In this document: one piece after another, positions 44,703-52,281 of the stretch
Layout: each line of letters opens with the position of its first letter
Position numbering within the stretch: the stretch's first letter is position 1
DNA from: JBEBBU01 sp041158225
GTDB taxonomy: Bacteria > Pseudomonadota > Gammaproteobacteria > Methylococcales > Methylococcaceae
Length of the DNA stretch: 60,767 bases
Reading direction: 5' to 3'
Assembly: GCA_041158225.1 (NCBI GenBank)
Contig: JBEBBU010000087.1
Span: 1-60,767, forward strand
Position numbers and translations under genes: made by a program
The notes under the pieces: model-generated
Told to the model about the DNA's origin: nothing
Database searches by the model: none
The model's input: the letters and a program-made list of their open reading frames with translations, nothing else

Positions 44703-44777
44703 TGGGACGTCGCCAAGCGGTAAGGCACCGGGTTTTGATCCCGGCATTCCCAGGTTCGAATCCTGGCGTCCCAGCCA
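44703..44777 (+). tRNA. tRNA-Gln (TTG)
   Basis: 75-base cloverleaf, acceptor TGGGACG/CGTCCCA, anticodon loop TTTTGAT with anticodon TTG, T-arm GGTTCGAATCC, encoded CCA. Begins 5 bases after the ispE stop, in the classic place before prs. Confidence 0.96.
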
Positions 44778-44824
44778 CTTTCATTTCTTAAGGCTAAAGC
44801 CACTATCACCCGACCGGACTCACG

Positions 44825-45778
44825 ATGAAAGACGCCTCGTTCATGGTGTTCACTGGGAACGCTAATCCTGCTCTTGCTGAAGGTATCGTGCGCAAGCTGA
44901 ATATGCGGCTTGGCATGGCTTCTGTTGGCCGATTCAGCGATGGAGAGATTGTTGTTGAAATAGAAGAGCATGTGCGCGGCCGTGAAGTCTTCATTGTGCA
45001 GCCGACATGTGCGCCCATCAACGAGAATCTGATGGAGCTTCTGGTGATGATGGACGCATTGCGCCGTTCCTCGGCCGCCAGTATTACTGCAGTACTCCCT
45101 TACTATGGCTATGCACGCCAGGACAGGCGTATACGCTCGGCCAGGGTTCCGATTACAGCCAAGCTGGTGGCCAAGATGATCTGTGCTGCAGGTGCAGACC
45201 GTGTGCTGACGGTGGATCTGCATGCAGACCAGATTCAGGGTTTTTTTGATGTGCCGGTGGATAATGTCTATGCTTCCCCGATACTGCTGGGTGACATATG
45301 GCGTCAGCAGTATCCGAACCTGATGGTGGTTTCCCCGGATATTGGTGGTGTGGTCAGGGCGCGTGCGCTTGCCAAGCGTCTGGATGATGCCGATCTGGCG
45401 ATCATTGAAAAAAGAAGACCCAAGCCGAATGAATCCAAGGTCATGAACATTATCGGCAATGTCGAGGGGCGAACCTGCATCATGGTCGATGATCTGGTGG
45501 ATACTGCAGGAACGCTTTGCAAGGCGGCGGCTGCACTGAAAGATCACGGCGCCGAGAGAGTGGTTGCCTACTGCTCGCATCCTGTGCTTTCGGGGCCAGC
45601 GGTTGCCAATATTGAGGCCTCCGTGCTGGATGAGCTGGTAGTCACTGATACCATACCGCTGCGTGCTGATGCGGCGGCTTGTACCCGGATCCGGCAGCTG
45701 AGCATCGCTGAGATGCTGGCTGAAACCATACGTCGTATTGCGACGGGAGAATCCGTCAGTTCGCTTTACGTGGACTGA
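44825..45778 (+). CDS. prs: Ribose-phosphate pyrophosphokinase
   Basis: Predicted product is 317 residues. MVFTGNANPALAEGI, YYGYARQDRR, the metal-binding DLHADQIQGFF and the PRPP loop IMVDDLVDTAGTL match class I Prs. It makes PRPP for nucleotides, His and Trp. Located between tRNA-Gln and rplY. Confidence 0.98.
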   Translation: MKDASFMVFTGNANPALAEGIVRKLNMRLGMASVGRFSDGEIVVEIEEHVRGREVFIVQPTCAPINENLMELLVMMDALRRSSAASITAVLPYYGYARQDRRIRSARVPITAKLVAKMICAAGADRVLTVDLHADQIQGFFDVPVDNVYASPILLGDIWRQQYPNLMVVSPDIGGVVRARALAKRLDDADLAIIEKRRPKPNESKVMNIIGNVEGRTCIMVDDLVDTAGTLCKAAAALKDHGAERVVAYCSHPVLSGPAVANIEASVLDELVVTDTIPLRADAAACTRIRQLSIAEMLAETIRRIATGESVSSLYVD

Positions 45779-45816
45779 TTTTTTATAACCTGCTTAGAGT
45801 ATTCTGGAGAAGATAG

Positions 45817-46407
45817 ATGGTAGGCAGTTTTGAGTTTATCGCGCAGAAGCGTGATGTACATGGCAAGGGTGCAATGCGCCGCATGCGTAATACCAACCAG
45901 GTTCCTGCCGTGCTGTACGGTGGCGACCGGGCGCCTGAGTCACTGGTGCTGGTTCATCATGAAGTAGTCAAGCTGCTGCAGAATGACGCCGTGTACTCCC
46001 ACATCCTTGATGTCGTGGTGGATGGTGTGGCGCAGCGCGCCATTCTCAAGGCCATACAGCGCCATCCTGCCAAGCCTGTCATCATGCATATGGATTTCCA
46101 GCGTGTATCCGATAGCGATCTTATTCATGTTCATGTGCCTCTGCACTTCGTCAATCAGGCGGGTGGCGTTGGTGTCAAGAAGGGCGGTATCGCCATGCAT
46201 AACATGGTTGAAGTTGAGGTCATCTGTCTGCCTGGTGCGCTGCCGGATGCCATTGAGGTTGATGTGGCCTATCTTGATATCGGGCAGAGTCTGCATCTGA
46301 CTGATCTGCGTCTTCCTGCAGGTGTGCAGCTGAGTGCGCTGCTTCAGGGAGCTGATCACGACCATCCTGTTGTGACCATCAAGCCACCAGTGGCTGCAGA
46401 AGCTTAA
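45817..46407 (+). CDS. rplY: 50S ribosomal protein L25, long (Ctc/TL5) form
   Basis: Predicted product is 196 residues: an N-terminal 5S-rRNA-binding L25 domain (to about 95) plus a C-terminal TL5/Ctc domain (GVGVKKGGIAMHNMVEVEVICLPGALPDAIEVDV). E. coli L25 has only the first. GGAGAAG lies 6 bases before the ATG. Confidence 0.96.
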   Translation: MVGSFEFIAQKRDVHGKGAMRRMRNTNQVPAVLYGGDRAPESLVLVHHEVVKLLQNDAVYSHILDVVVDGVAQRAILKAIQRHPAKPVIMHMDFQRVSDSDLIHVHVPLHFVNQAGGVGVKKGGIAMHNMVEVEVICLPGALPDAIEVDVAYLDIGQSLHLTDLRLPAGVQLSALLQGADHDHPVVTIKPPVAAEA

Positions 46408-46418
46408 TCTGTGCGGCA

Positions 46419-46997
46419 GTGACTGTGATACAGCTCATTGTCGGCCTGGGAAATCCGGGCGCTGAGTATGACAGAACCCGGCATAATGCCGGGTTCTGGC
46501 TTTTGGATGCCATTGCCAGTCATCAGGGGGTGGGTTTCGCGTCCGAATCCAGGCATCAGGCATTGTGCGCCCGGTTCAGGCGTCCGGGGGGAGGCGTGGT
46601 GCATCTGCTGAAGCCGCAGACCTTTATGAATCGAAGCGGTATCTCTGTGCAGTCGATGCTGGCCTATTACAGGCTGGACAGGCATCAGATGCTGGTGGTG
46701 CATGATGAGCTTGATCTCGCGCCAGGTATTGTGCGGCTCAAGGACGGCGGGGGGCATGCTGGTCACAACGGGCTTAGAGATATCATTGCGCGATGTGGTG
46801 GCAGCAATTTCTGGCGTCTGCGGCTGGGAATCGGCCGACCTGTGGCCGGGCGGGAAAAAGTTGCGGACTATGTGCTTGCCCGGCCAGCAACGTCAGAGCA
46901 GGAAGCGCTGACGCAGGCGCTGGATTCTGCAGTATCGTATCTGGATCGGATGCTTGATGGCGATATGCAGTCTGTTATGAGAAGCATGCACCTTTGA
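46419..46997 (+). CDS. pth: Peptidyl-tRNA hydrolase
   Basis: Predicted product is 192 residues. IVGLGNPGAEYDRTRHNAGFW holds the catalytic His; FMNRSG and VVHDELDLAPG follow. It frees tRNA from stalled peptidyl-tRNA. Start is GTG 46419 or GTG 46425 (the latter gives the more usual MIQLIVGLGNPG). 11 bases after rplY. Confidence 0.96.
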   Translation: MTVIQLIVGLGNPGAEYDRTRHNAGFWLLDAIASHQGVGFASESRHQALCARFRRPGGGVVHLLKPQTFMNRSGISVQSMLAYYRLDRHQMLVVHDELDLAPGIVRLKDGGGHAGHNGLRDIIARCGGSNFWRLRLGIGRPVAGREKVADYVLARPATSEQEALTQALDSAVSYLDRMLDGDMQSVMRSMHL

Positions 46998-47020
46998 AAA
47001 GAAGTTTTTTTCGGAAAGTC

Positions 47021-47049
47021 TTGACGGGTGCCTGGCCTTAGTCTAGAAT
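47021..47049 (+). promoter_or_regulatory. Strong sigma-70 promoter of the tRNA-tuf operon
   Basis: TTGACG (47021-47026), 17-base spacer, TAGAAT (47044-47049); start near 47056, 9 bases before tRNA-Tyr. GC-rich discriminator after the -10 is partial (ATGCAATTC), so stringent control is uncertain. Confidence 0.8.
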
Positions 47050-47064
47050 ATGCAATTCATGTGC

Positions 47065-47149
47065 GGTGGGGTTCCCGAGCGGTCAAAGGGATCAGACTGT
47101 AAATCTGACGGCTCTGCCTTCGAAGGTTCGAATCCTTCCCCCACCACCA
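47065..47149 (+). tRNA. tRNA-Tyr (GTA)
   Basis: 85 bases, class II with a long variable arm; acceptor GGTGGGG/CCCCACC, anticodon loop CTGTAAA, T-arm GGTTCGAATCC, encoded CCA. Confidence 0.96.
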
Positions 47150-47169
47150 CTTTTTTTGGTTGTGCACAT

Positions 47170-47243
47170 GCGGGTGTAGTTCAATGGTAGAACTTCAGCC
47201 TTCCAAGCTGATTGTGTGGGTTCGATTCCCATCACCCGCTCCA
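47170..47243 (+). tRNA. tRNA-Gly (TCC)
   Basis: 74 bases; acceptor GCGGGTG/CACCCGC, anticodon loop CTTCCAA with anticodon TCC, T-arm GGTTCGATTCC, encoded CCA. Confidence 0.96.
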
Positions 47244-47259
47244 TGTGGACAACGTCGTG

Positions 47260-47335
<76 letters not shown>

Positions 47336-47396
47336 GTATTGATGTAAGTTCGTATTTCATTAACTTTCATGCTAACCAGATCAGGGGTGTTGGCGG

Positions 47397-48587
47397 ATGT
47401 CTAAAGAGAAGTTTACGCGCACAAAGCCACATGTCAATGTGGGAACCATTGGTCACGTGGATCACGGTAAGACAACGCTTACAGCTGCGCTGACGAAGTG
47501 TATGGCGGAGAAGTTTGGTGGTGAGTTCCGTGCTTACGACCAGATTGATAATGCGCCGGAAGAGCGTGCGCGTGGTATCACGATTGCTACGGCTCATGTT
47601 GAGTACGAGTCTGATGCGCGTCACTATGCTCATGTAGACTGCCCTGGTCATGCTGACTACGTCAAGAACATGATTACCGGTGCGGCGCAGATGGATGGAG
47701 CCATCCTTGTCTGTTCGGCTGCTGACGGTCCAATGCCTCAGACCCGTGAGCACATCCTGCTCGCGCGCCAGGTGGGTGTTCCCTATGTTGTGGTCTTTCT
47801 GAACAAGGCCGACATGGTTGACGATCCCGAGCTGGTCGAGCTGGTGGAAATGGAAGTGCGCGAGCTGCTTTCCAAGTATGACTTCCCTGGCGATGATACC
47901 CCGATTGTAAAGGGTTCTGCTCTGAAAGCGCTTGAAGGTGATCAGAGTCCTATTGGTGTTCCTGCGATCCATGCGCTGGTGCAGGCTCTGGACGATTATA
48001 TCCCTGAGCCAGAGCGCGCTATTGACCGTCCGTTCCTGATGCCAATTGAAGACGTGTTTTCAATTTCTGGTCGCGGTACGGTGGTTACCGGTCGTGTTGA
48101 GCGTGGCATTATCAAGGTTGGCGAAGAAGTGGAAATTGTGGGTATCAAGAATACCGTCAAGACCACTTGTACCGGTGTTGAAATGTTCCGTAAGCTGCTG
48201 GATCAGGGTCAGGCTGGTGACAACGTTGGTATCCTGTTGCGCGGCACCAAGCGTGAAGATGTCGAGCGTGGTCAGGTTCTGGCCAAGCCAGGCAGTATTA
48301 CGCCTCACACCAATTTTGAAGCAGAGATCTACGTGCTTTCAAAAGAAGAAGGTGGTCGTCATACCCCGTTCTTCAATGGATATCGTCCTCAGTTCTATTT
48401 TCGTACCACAGACGTGACGGGTGCGTGTGATCTGCCGGAAGGTGTTGAAATGGTGATGCCAGGGGATAACGTGAAAATCACGGTGAACCTGATTAATCCA
48501 ATCGCCATGGAAGAAGGTCTGCGCTTCGCTGTTCGCGAAGGTGGTCGTACCGTAGGTGCTGGTGTCGTTTCAAAGATCCTCAAGTAG
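47397..48587 (+). CDS. tuf: Elongation factor Tu
   Basis: Predicted product is 396 residues. GHVDHGKTTLTAAL (P-loop), DCPGHADYVKNM, NKADMVDD and GSALKALEGD are the G-motifs. It brings aminoacyl-tRNA to the ribosome. Codon choice is visibly biased, as for very highly expressed genes. Corresponds in position to tufB of E. coli. A hairpin follows before tRNA-Trp. Confidence 0.99.
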   Translation: MSKEKFTRTKPHVNVGTIGHVDHGKTTLTAALTKCMAEKFGGEFRAYDQIDNAPEERARGITIATAHVEYESDARHYAHVDCPGHADYVKNMITGAAQMDGAILVCSAADGPMPQTREHILLARQVGVPYVVVFLNKADMVDDPELVELVEMEVRELLSKYDFPGDDTPIVKGSALKALEGDQSPIGVPAIHALVQALDDYIPEPERAIDRPFLMPIEDVFSISGRGTVVTGRVERGIIKVGEEVEIVGIKNTVKTTCTGVEMFRKLLDQGQAGDNVGILLRGTKREDVERGQVLAKPGSITPHTNFEAEIYVLSKEEGGRHTPFFNGYRPQFYFRTTDVTGACDLPEGVEMVMPGDNVKITVNLINPIAMEEGLRFAVREGGRTVGAGVVSKILK

Positions 48588-48600
48588 TAAAGTCATCACT

Positions 48601-48630
48601 GAGGAGGGTTGGCGCCCTCCTCTAGTTTTA
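48601..48630 (+). terminator. Terminator or processing hairpin after tuf
   Basis: GAGGAGGG (48601-48608), loop TTGGCG, CCCTCCTC (48615-48622), then TAGTTTTA. Eight perfect pairs with a short U-rich tail. It lies before tRNA-Trp, so it probably ends or reduces tuf transcription. Confidence 0.7.
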
Positions 48631-48635
48631 AATAC

Positions 48636-48711
48636 AGGTCAGTAGCTCAATTGGTAGAGCAGCGGTCTCCAAAACCGCAGGTTGGGGGTTCGAGCCCCTC
48701 CTGGCCTGCCA
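48636..48711 (+). tRNA. tRNA-Trp (CCA)
   Basis: 76 bases; acceptor AGGTCAG/CTGGCCT, anticodon loop CTCCAAA with anticodon CCA, T-arm GGTTCGAGCCC, encoded CCA. tRNA-Trp between tuf and secE is common in beta- and many gammaproteobacteria. Confidence 0.96.
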
Positions 48712-48720
48712 GATTCTCAT

Positions 48721-48740
48721 GTGCCCGCATCGGCGGGCAC
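48721..48740 (+). other. Perfect hairpin between tRNA-Trp and secE
   Basis: GTGCCCGC, loop ATCG, GCGGGCAC: eight perfect GC-rich pairs 10 bases after the tRNA, with no U-tract. Likely a processing signal or leaky terminator ahead of secE. Confidence 0.6.
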
Positions 48741-48765
48741 AGTTAATTTCAGGTCGGTCACACAC

Positions 48766-49149
48766 ATGTCAACACAACCTCAAGAAGCATCTGGCACATC
48801 TGTGCTGGATACGGTAAAGCTGGCAGTTGCCGCCCTTTTACTGGTGGCTGGTGTTATTGCTTACCAGTATTATTCGGACGTATCTTCAGTCTATCGTGCA
48901 CTTGGTATGATTGCCGACGGCGTGGCAGCTATAGGTCTTGTGTTTGCGACCGAAAAAGGAGCCTCATTTCTGAGCTTCTTCAAGGAATCGCGCATGGAAG
49001 TGCGGCGTGTCGTGTGGCCAACTAGGCAGGAAGCCGTACAGGCTACCCTGATTGTGGTGGTGCTGGTATTCGTAGTGGGTATTTTCCTCTGGATGCTGGA
49101 CATGATGCTGTCATGGCTGATTACCTCGCTGCTTGGGCAGGGGGCATAA
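48766..49149 (+). CDS. secE: Protein translocase subunit SecE
   Basis: Predicted product is 127 residues, the same length as E. coli SecE, with three membrane helices. The conserved FFKESRMEVRRVVWPTRQEAVQATLIVV marks the essential amphipathic and third helix. Part of SecYEG in the inner membrane. The three-helix form is typical of enteric-type gammaproteobacteria. nusG starts at the base after its stop. Confidence 0.95.
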   Translation: MSTQPQEASGTSVLDTVKLAVAALLLVAGVIAYQYYSDVSSVYRALGMIADGVAAIGLVFATEKGASFLSFFKESRMEVRRVVWPTRQEAVQATLIVVVLVFVVGIFLWMLDMMLSWLITSLLGQGA

Positions 49150-49683
49150 ATGGCCTTGCGCTGGTATGTGGTTCAGGCTTATTCCAATTTTGAAAATCAG
49201 GTAAAAAAAGCTCTCGAAGAAAGGATTCAGCGGGCTGGTCTGCAGCAGTATTTTGGGCAGGTTCTTGTGCCCACAGAAGAAGTTCTGGAAATGCGTATGG
49301 GGCAGCAGCGGAAGAGCGAGCGCAAGTTTTTCCCTGGTTATGTACTGATCCAGATGGAACTTAATGATGAGTCCTGGCACCTGGTCAAGGATGTTCCGCG
49401 TGTTCTCGGATTCATTGGCGGCGCACCAGACAAGCCGTCCCCCATCACGGACGCTGAGGCTTATACCATTCTGAATAGGGTCGAGGAAGGGGTCAACAAA
49501 CCCAGGCCGAAGGTTCTGTTTGAGGCAGGTGAAGTCATCAGGGTTATTGACGGTCCGTTCAAGGATTTCAACGGCGTGGTTGAAGAAGTCAATTACGAGA
49601 AAAACAAGCTCCGTGTATCGGTGCTTATATTCGGGCGTGCTACACCAGTCGAGCTTGACTTCGGTCAGGTCGAAAAAGGCTGA
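49150..49683 (+). CDS. nusG: Transcription termination/antitermination protein NusG
   Basis: Predicted product is 177 residues. RWYVVQAYSNFENQVKKALEERI and FFPGYVLIQMELND form the NGN domain; the KOW domain is EAGEVIRVIDGPFKDFNGVVEEVN. It links RNA polymerase with Rho or the ribosome. Begins immediately after secE. Confidence 0.97.
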   Translation: MALRWYVVQAYSNFENQVKKALEERIQRAGLQQYFGQVLVPTEEVLEMRMGQQRKSERKFFPGYVLIQMELNDESWHLVKDVPRVLGFIGGAPDKPSPITDAEAYTILNRVEEGVNKPRPKVLFEAGEVIRVIDGPFKDFNGVVEEVNYEKNKLRVSVLIFGRATPVELDFGQVEKG

Positions 49684-49772
49684 CACGCCTGCAGGTGCTA
49701 GGGGAACCTTGCCCGTTCCTGTAGTCATGGGGAGCCATCAGGGCGCTACTACCCGTCAAGAGAGGAGTTATC

Positions 49773-50201
49773 ATGGCAAAGAAAATTACAGCGTATATCA
49801 AGCTGCAGGTAAAGGCTGGTGAGGCTAATCCCAGTCCTCCTATTGGTCCTGCACTGGGTCAGCGTGGCGTCAACATCATGGAATTCTGCAAGGCGTTCAA
49901 CGCGCAGACCCAGAGTGTTGAAAAAGGACTGCCACTGCCCGTTGTTATCACGGTTTATGCAGACAAAAGTTTTACCTTCATTACCAAGACACCTCCAGCT
50001 TCAGTGCTGCTGAAAAAAACAGCGGGTCTGAAGAGTGGGAGCAGCAAGCCCAATACCGATAAGGTGGGCAAGGTCACCAGGGCCCAGCTTGAAGAAATAG
50101 CAACGACCAAGATGCCTGATCTGACTGCTGCTGATATGGATGCTGCTGTGCGTACGATTGCGGGTACTGCACGTAGCATGGGTCTGATAGTGGAGGAATA
50201 A
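49773..50201 (+). CDS. rplK: 50S ribosomal protein L11
   Basis: Predicted product is 142 residues. KLQVKAGEANPSPPIGPALGQRGVNIMEFCKAFN is the L11 N-terminus (stringent-response/RelA contact region); the C-terminal domain binds 23S rRNA. GAGAGGAG ahead of the ATG is a strong ribosome site. 89 bases after nusG. Confidence 0.98.
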   Translation: MAKKITAYIKLQVKAGEANPSPPIGPALGQRGVNIMEFCKAFNAQTQSVEKGLPLPVVITVYADKSFTFITKTPPASVLLKKTAGLKSGSSKPNTDKVGKVTRAQLEEIATTKMPDLTAADMDAAVRTIAGTARSMGLIVEE

Positions 50202-50204
50202 GGA

Positions 50205-50909
50205 ATGGCACGTCAAACAAAGCGCCTGAAGGCAATCAAGGAAAAGGTTGAGCCAGGCAAGATCTATAGTGTTGATGAAGCAGTTGTCCTGTTGAAGACG
50301 CTGTCGGCAGTCAAATTTGTAGAAGCGGTCGACGTTGCTGTCAATCTTGGTGTGGATCCAAGAAAGTCAGATCAGGCAGTGCGTGGTGCTACCGTGCTTC
50401 CGCACGGTACTGGCAAGTCAGTCAGAGTGGCTGTATTTGCACAGGGCGCCAATGCTGAAGCTGCGGTCGCTGCTGGTGCTGACATTGTTGGCATGGATGA
50501 CCTGGGTGCCCAGATCAAGGCTGGAGAAATGAACTTTGATGTTGTGATCGCCACGCCGGATGCCATGCGCGTTGTAGGTCAGCTGGGGCAGATTCTTGGC
50601 CCTAGAGGTCTGATGCCCAATCCAAAGACTGGCACAGTAACACCGGATGTCGCCACTGCGGTTAAAAATGCCAAGGCAGGTCAGGTTCGTTACAGAACTG
50701 ACAAGAAGGGCATTATTCATACCACGATTGGCAAGGTCAACTTTGAACCTGCTGCACTGAGAGAAAATCTTGAAGCGCTGCTGAATGACCTGCGTAAGCT
50801 CAAGCCGAGCACATCGAAGGGCGTGTATATCAAGAAAATTACGGTCTCAAGCACCATGGGGCCCGGGTTACCTGTTGATCAGGCCAGTCTGGCGGCCGCA
50901 TCAAACTAA
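50205..50909 (+). CDS. rplA: 50S ribosomal protein L1
   Basis: Predicted product is 234 residues. VAVFAQGANAEAA and LGPRGLMPNPKTGTVT are L1 motifs. It forms the L1 stalk and, in E. coli, represses its own operon at the rplK leader. 3 bases after rplK. Confidence 0.98.
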   Translation: MARQTKRLKAIKEKVEPGKIYSVDEAVVLLKTLSAVKFVEAVDVAVNLGVDPRKSDQAVRGATVLPHGTGKSVRVAVFAQGANAEAAVAAGADIVGMDDLGAQIKAGEMNFDVVIATPDAMRVVGQLGQILGPRGLMPNPKTGTVTPDVATAVKNAKAGQVRYRTDKKGIIHTTIGKVNFEPAALRENLEALLNDLRKLKPSTSKGVYIKKITVSSTMGPGLPVDQASLAAASN

Positions 50910-50929
50910 GTAACCACAACTTTGGATTG

Positions 50930-51115
50930 CCGGGAATCCGGTAATCGTCAAAGACCGCAGGTGCATCAGATGGATGCTTAATGTCCTGCGCAGACGGTGA
51001 CTAAAGCCAAAAGGTTTAAGTAGCCGTTAGGTAGTAGAGCATCTCCTCTTGGGAGATTTATGAACGGCGCTGCAACCGTGTGATCAATCATGCGGTGAGC
51101 AGTTTATTTATCGGA
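50930..51115 (+). promoter_or_regulatory. Ribosomal L10 leader (rplJL autoregulatory RNA)
   Basis: About 210 untranslated bases between rplA and rplJ. They include the conserved elements GACCGCAGGTGC, GCATCTCC and a long paired region before GCAGTTTATTTATCGGAGG, the usual L10-leader arrangement. L10(L12)4 is known to bind such leaders and repress rplJ-rplL. Boundaries are approximate. Confidence 0.75.
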
Positions 51116-51123
51116 GGTATAAC

Positions 51124-51651
51124 GTGGCACTGAAACTGGATGACAAAAAAGCCGTCGTCGCTGAAGTTGCTGCCGTTGCGGCTGTTGCGCACTCCGCTGT
51201 TGCTGCCGAATACAGGGGAATCAAGGTTTCCCAGTTGACGGAACTCAGAAAGACTGCACGTAATTCGGGTGTCTATCTGCGTGTTATCAAAAACACGCTT
51301 GCCCGTCGCGCAGTTGAGGGAACCAGTTTTGCCTGCATGCAGGACGGACTGGTTGGACCGCTTATTCTTGCTTTTTCGCTTGAAGATCCAGGTGCTGCTG
51401 CACGTCTGATCAGTGATTTTGCCAAGACTAACGATAAGCTGGTTACCCGTCTGGTATCCATCGGTGGCAAGCAGTACGACGCATCAGAGCTTGAGCGTTT
51501 GGCTCGTCTGCCAAACCGCGAGCAGGCGCTTGCCATGCTCATGGGCACGATGAAAGCACCTGTGGAAAAGTTCGTACGCACACTGGCAGAACCTCATGCA
51601 AAGCTGGCGCGCACCATCGCCGCCATCCGCGATCAGAAACAGGCTGCCTAG
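51124..51651 (+). CDS. rplJ: 50S ribosomal protein L10
   Basis: Predicted product is 175 residues with a GTG start and a GGAGG site. HSAVAAEYRGIKVSQLTELRK and LRVIKNTLARRAVEGT match L10, which anchors the L7/L12 stalk through its C-terminal helix. Confidence 0.97.
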   Translation: MALKLDDKKAVVAEVAAVAAVAHSAVAAEYRGIKVSQLTELRKTARNSGVYLRVIKNTLARRAVEGTSFACMQDGLVGPLILAFSLEDPGAAARLISDFAKTNDKLVTRLVSIGGKQYDASELERLARLPNREQALAMLMGTMKAPVEKFVRTLAEPHAKLARTIAAIRDQKQAA

Positions 51652-51690
51652 TTCATAGACGGGCAGCATCATTTAATACTGGAGAAACTC

Positions 51691-52065
51691 ATGGCTATTT
51701 CAAAAGACGATATTCTCGAAACTATTGCCAATATGTCAGTCATGGAGGTTGTTGACCTCATTTCTGCAATGGAAGAAAAGTTTGGTGTTTCTGCTGCTGC
51801 AGCGGTTGCTGTTGCTGCACCTGCAGCAGCAGCCGTTGCTGCGGTTGAAGAAAAGACCGAGTTTGATGTTGTACTGGCCAGCTTTGGCGCTAACAAGGTT
51901 AACGTCATCAAGGCTATCCGTGAAATCACCGGCCTTGGTCTGAAAGAAGCCAAGGATCTGGTTGAAGGTGCACCTTCTGTCGTCAAGGAAGCTGCTGCCA
52001 AGGCAGAAGCTGATGACATGAAGAAGAAGCTGGAAGAAGCCGGCGCAACTGTCGAAATCAAGTAA
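51691..52065 (+). CDS. rplL: 50S ribosomal protein L7/L12
   Basis: Predicted product is 124 residues. N-terminal dimerisation domain, an Ala/Val-rich hinge, and the C-terminal domain EKTEFDVVLASFGANKVNVIKAIREITGLGLKEAKDLVE that recruits translation factors. Confidence 0.98.
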   Translation: MAISKDDILETIANMSVMEVVDLISAMEEKFGVSAAAAVAVAAPAAAAVAAVEEKTEFDVVLASFGANKVNVIKAIREITGLGLKEAKDLVEGAPSVVKEAAAKAEADDMKKKLEEAGATVEIK

Positions 52066-52071
52066 TGTGTT

Positions 52072-52095
52072 CTGTCCCCCGGCAAAGGGGGGCAG
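52072..52095 (+). terminator. First hairpin after rplL
   Basis: CTGTCCCCC (52072-52080), loop GGCAAA, GGGGGGCAG (52087-52095): nine pairs including one G-T. No U-tract. Confidence 0.55.
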
Positions 52096-52101
52096 TGCAG
52101 C

Positions 52102-52137
52102 AAAGGCTGGCGGCATCTGTCGCCGGCCTTTCCGTGT
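52102..52137 (+). terminator. Attenuator-like hairpin between rplL and rpoB
   Basis: AAAGGCTGGCG (52102-52112) pairs with CGCCGGCCTTT (52121-52131), eleven pairs with one wobble, then TCCGTGTTTG. The weak tail fits a partial terminator that lowers rpoBC expression relative to ribosomal proteins, as known in E. coli at the same place. Confidence 0.7.
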
Positions 52138-52281
52138 TTGCCCATCTTGCATGGGCCGGCTGCTCCAGGCCGTTAAAACGGGAGAAGGATTCATTATATA
52201 GTCCGGTACCGCATTCCAGGAGTCTGGGGTGTCTATCGGCATCATTCCCCTTCAAGCAAGCAAACAGGTAAGGAACCAACG

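Noticed and set aside
51200..51860. Ala-rich repeated segments in rplJ and rplL as possible repeats
   Set aside because: These are the normal Ala/Val-rich helices and hinge of L10 and L7/L12.
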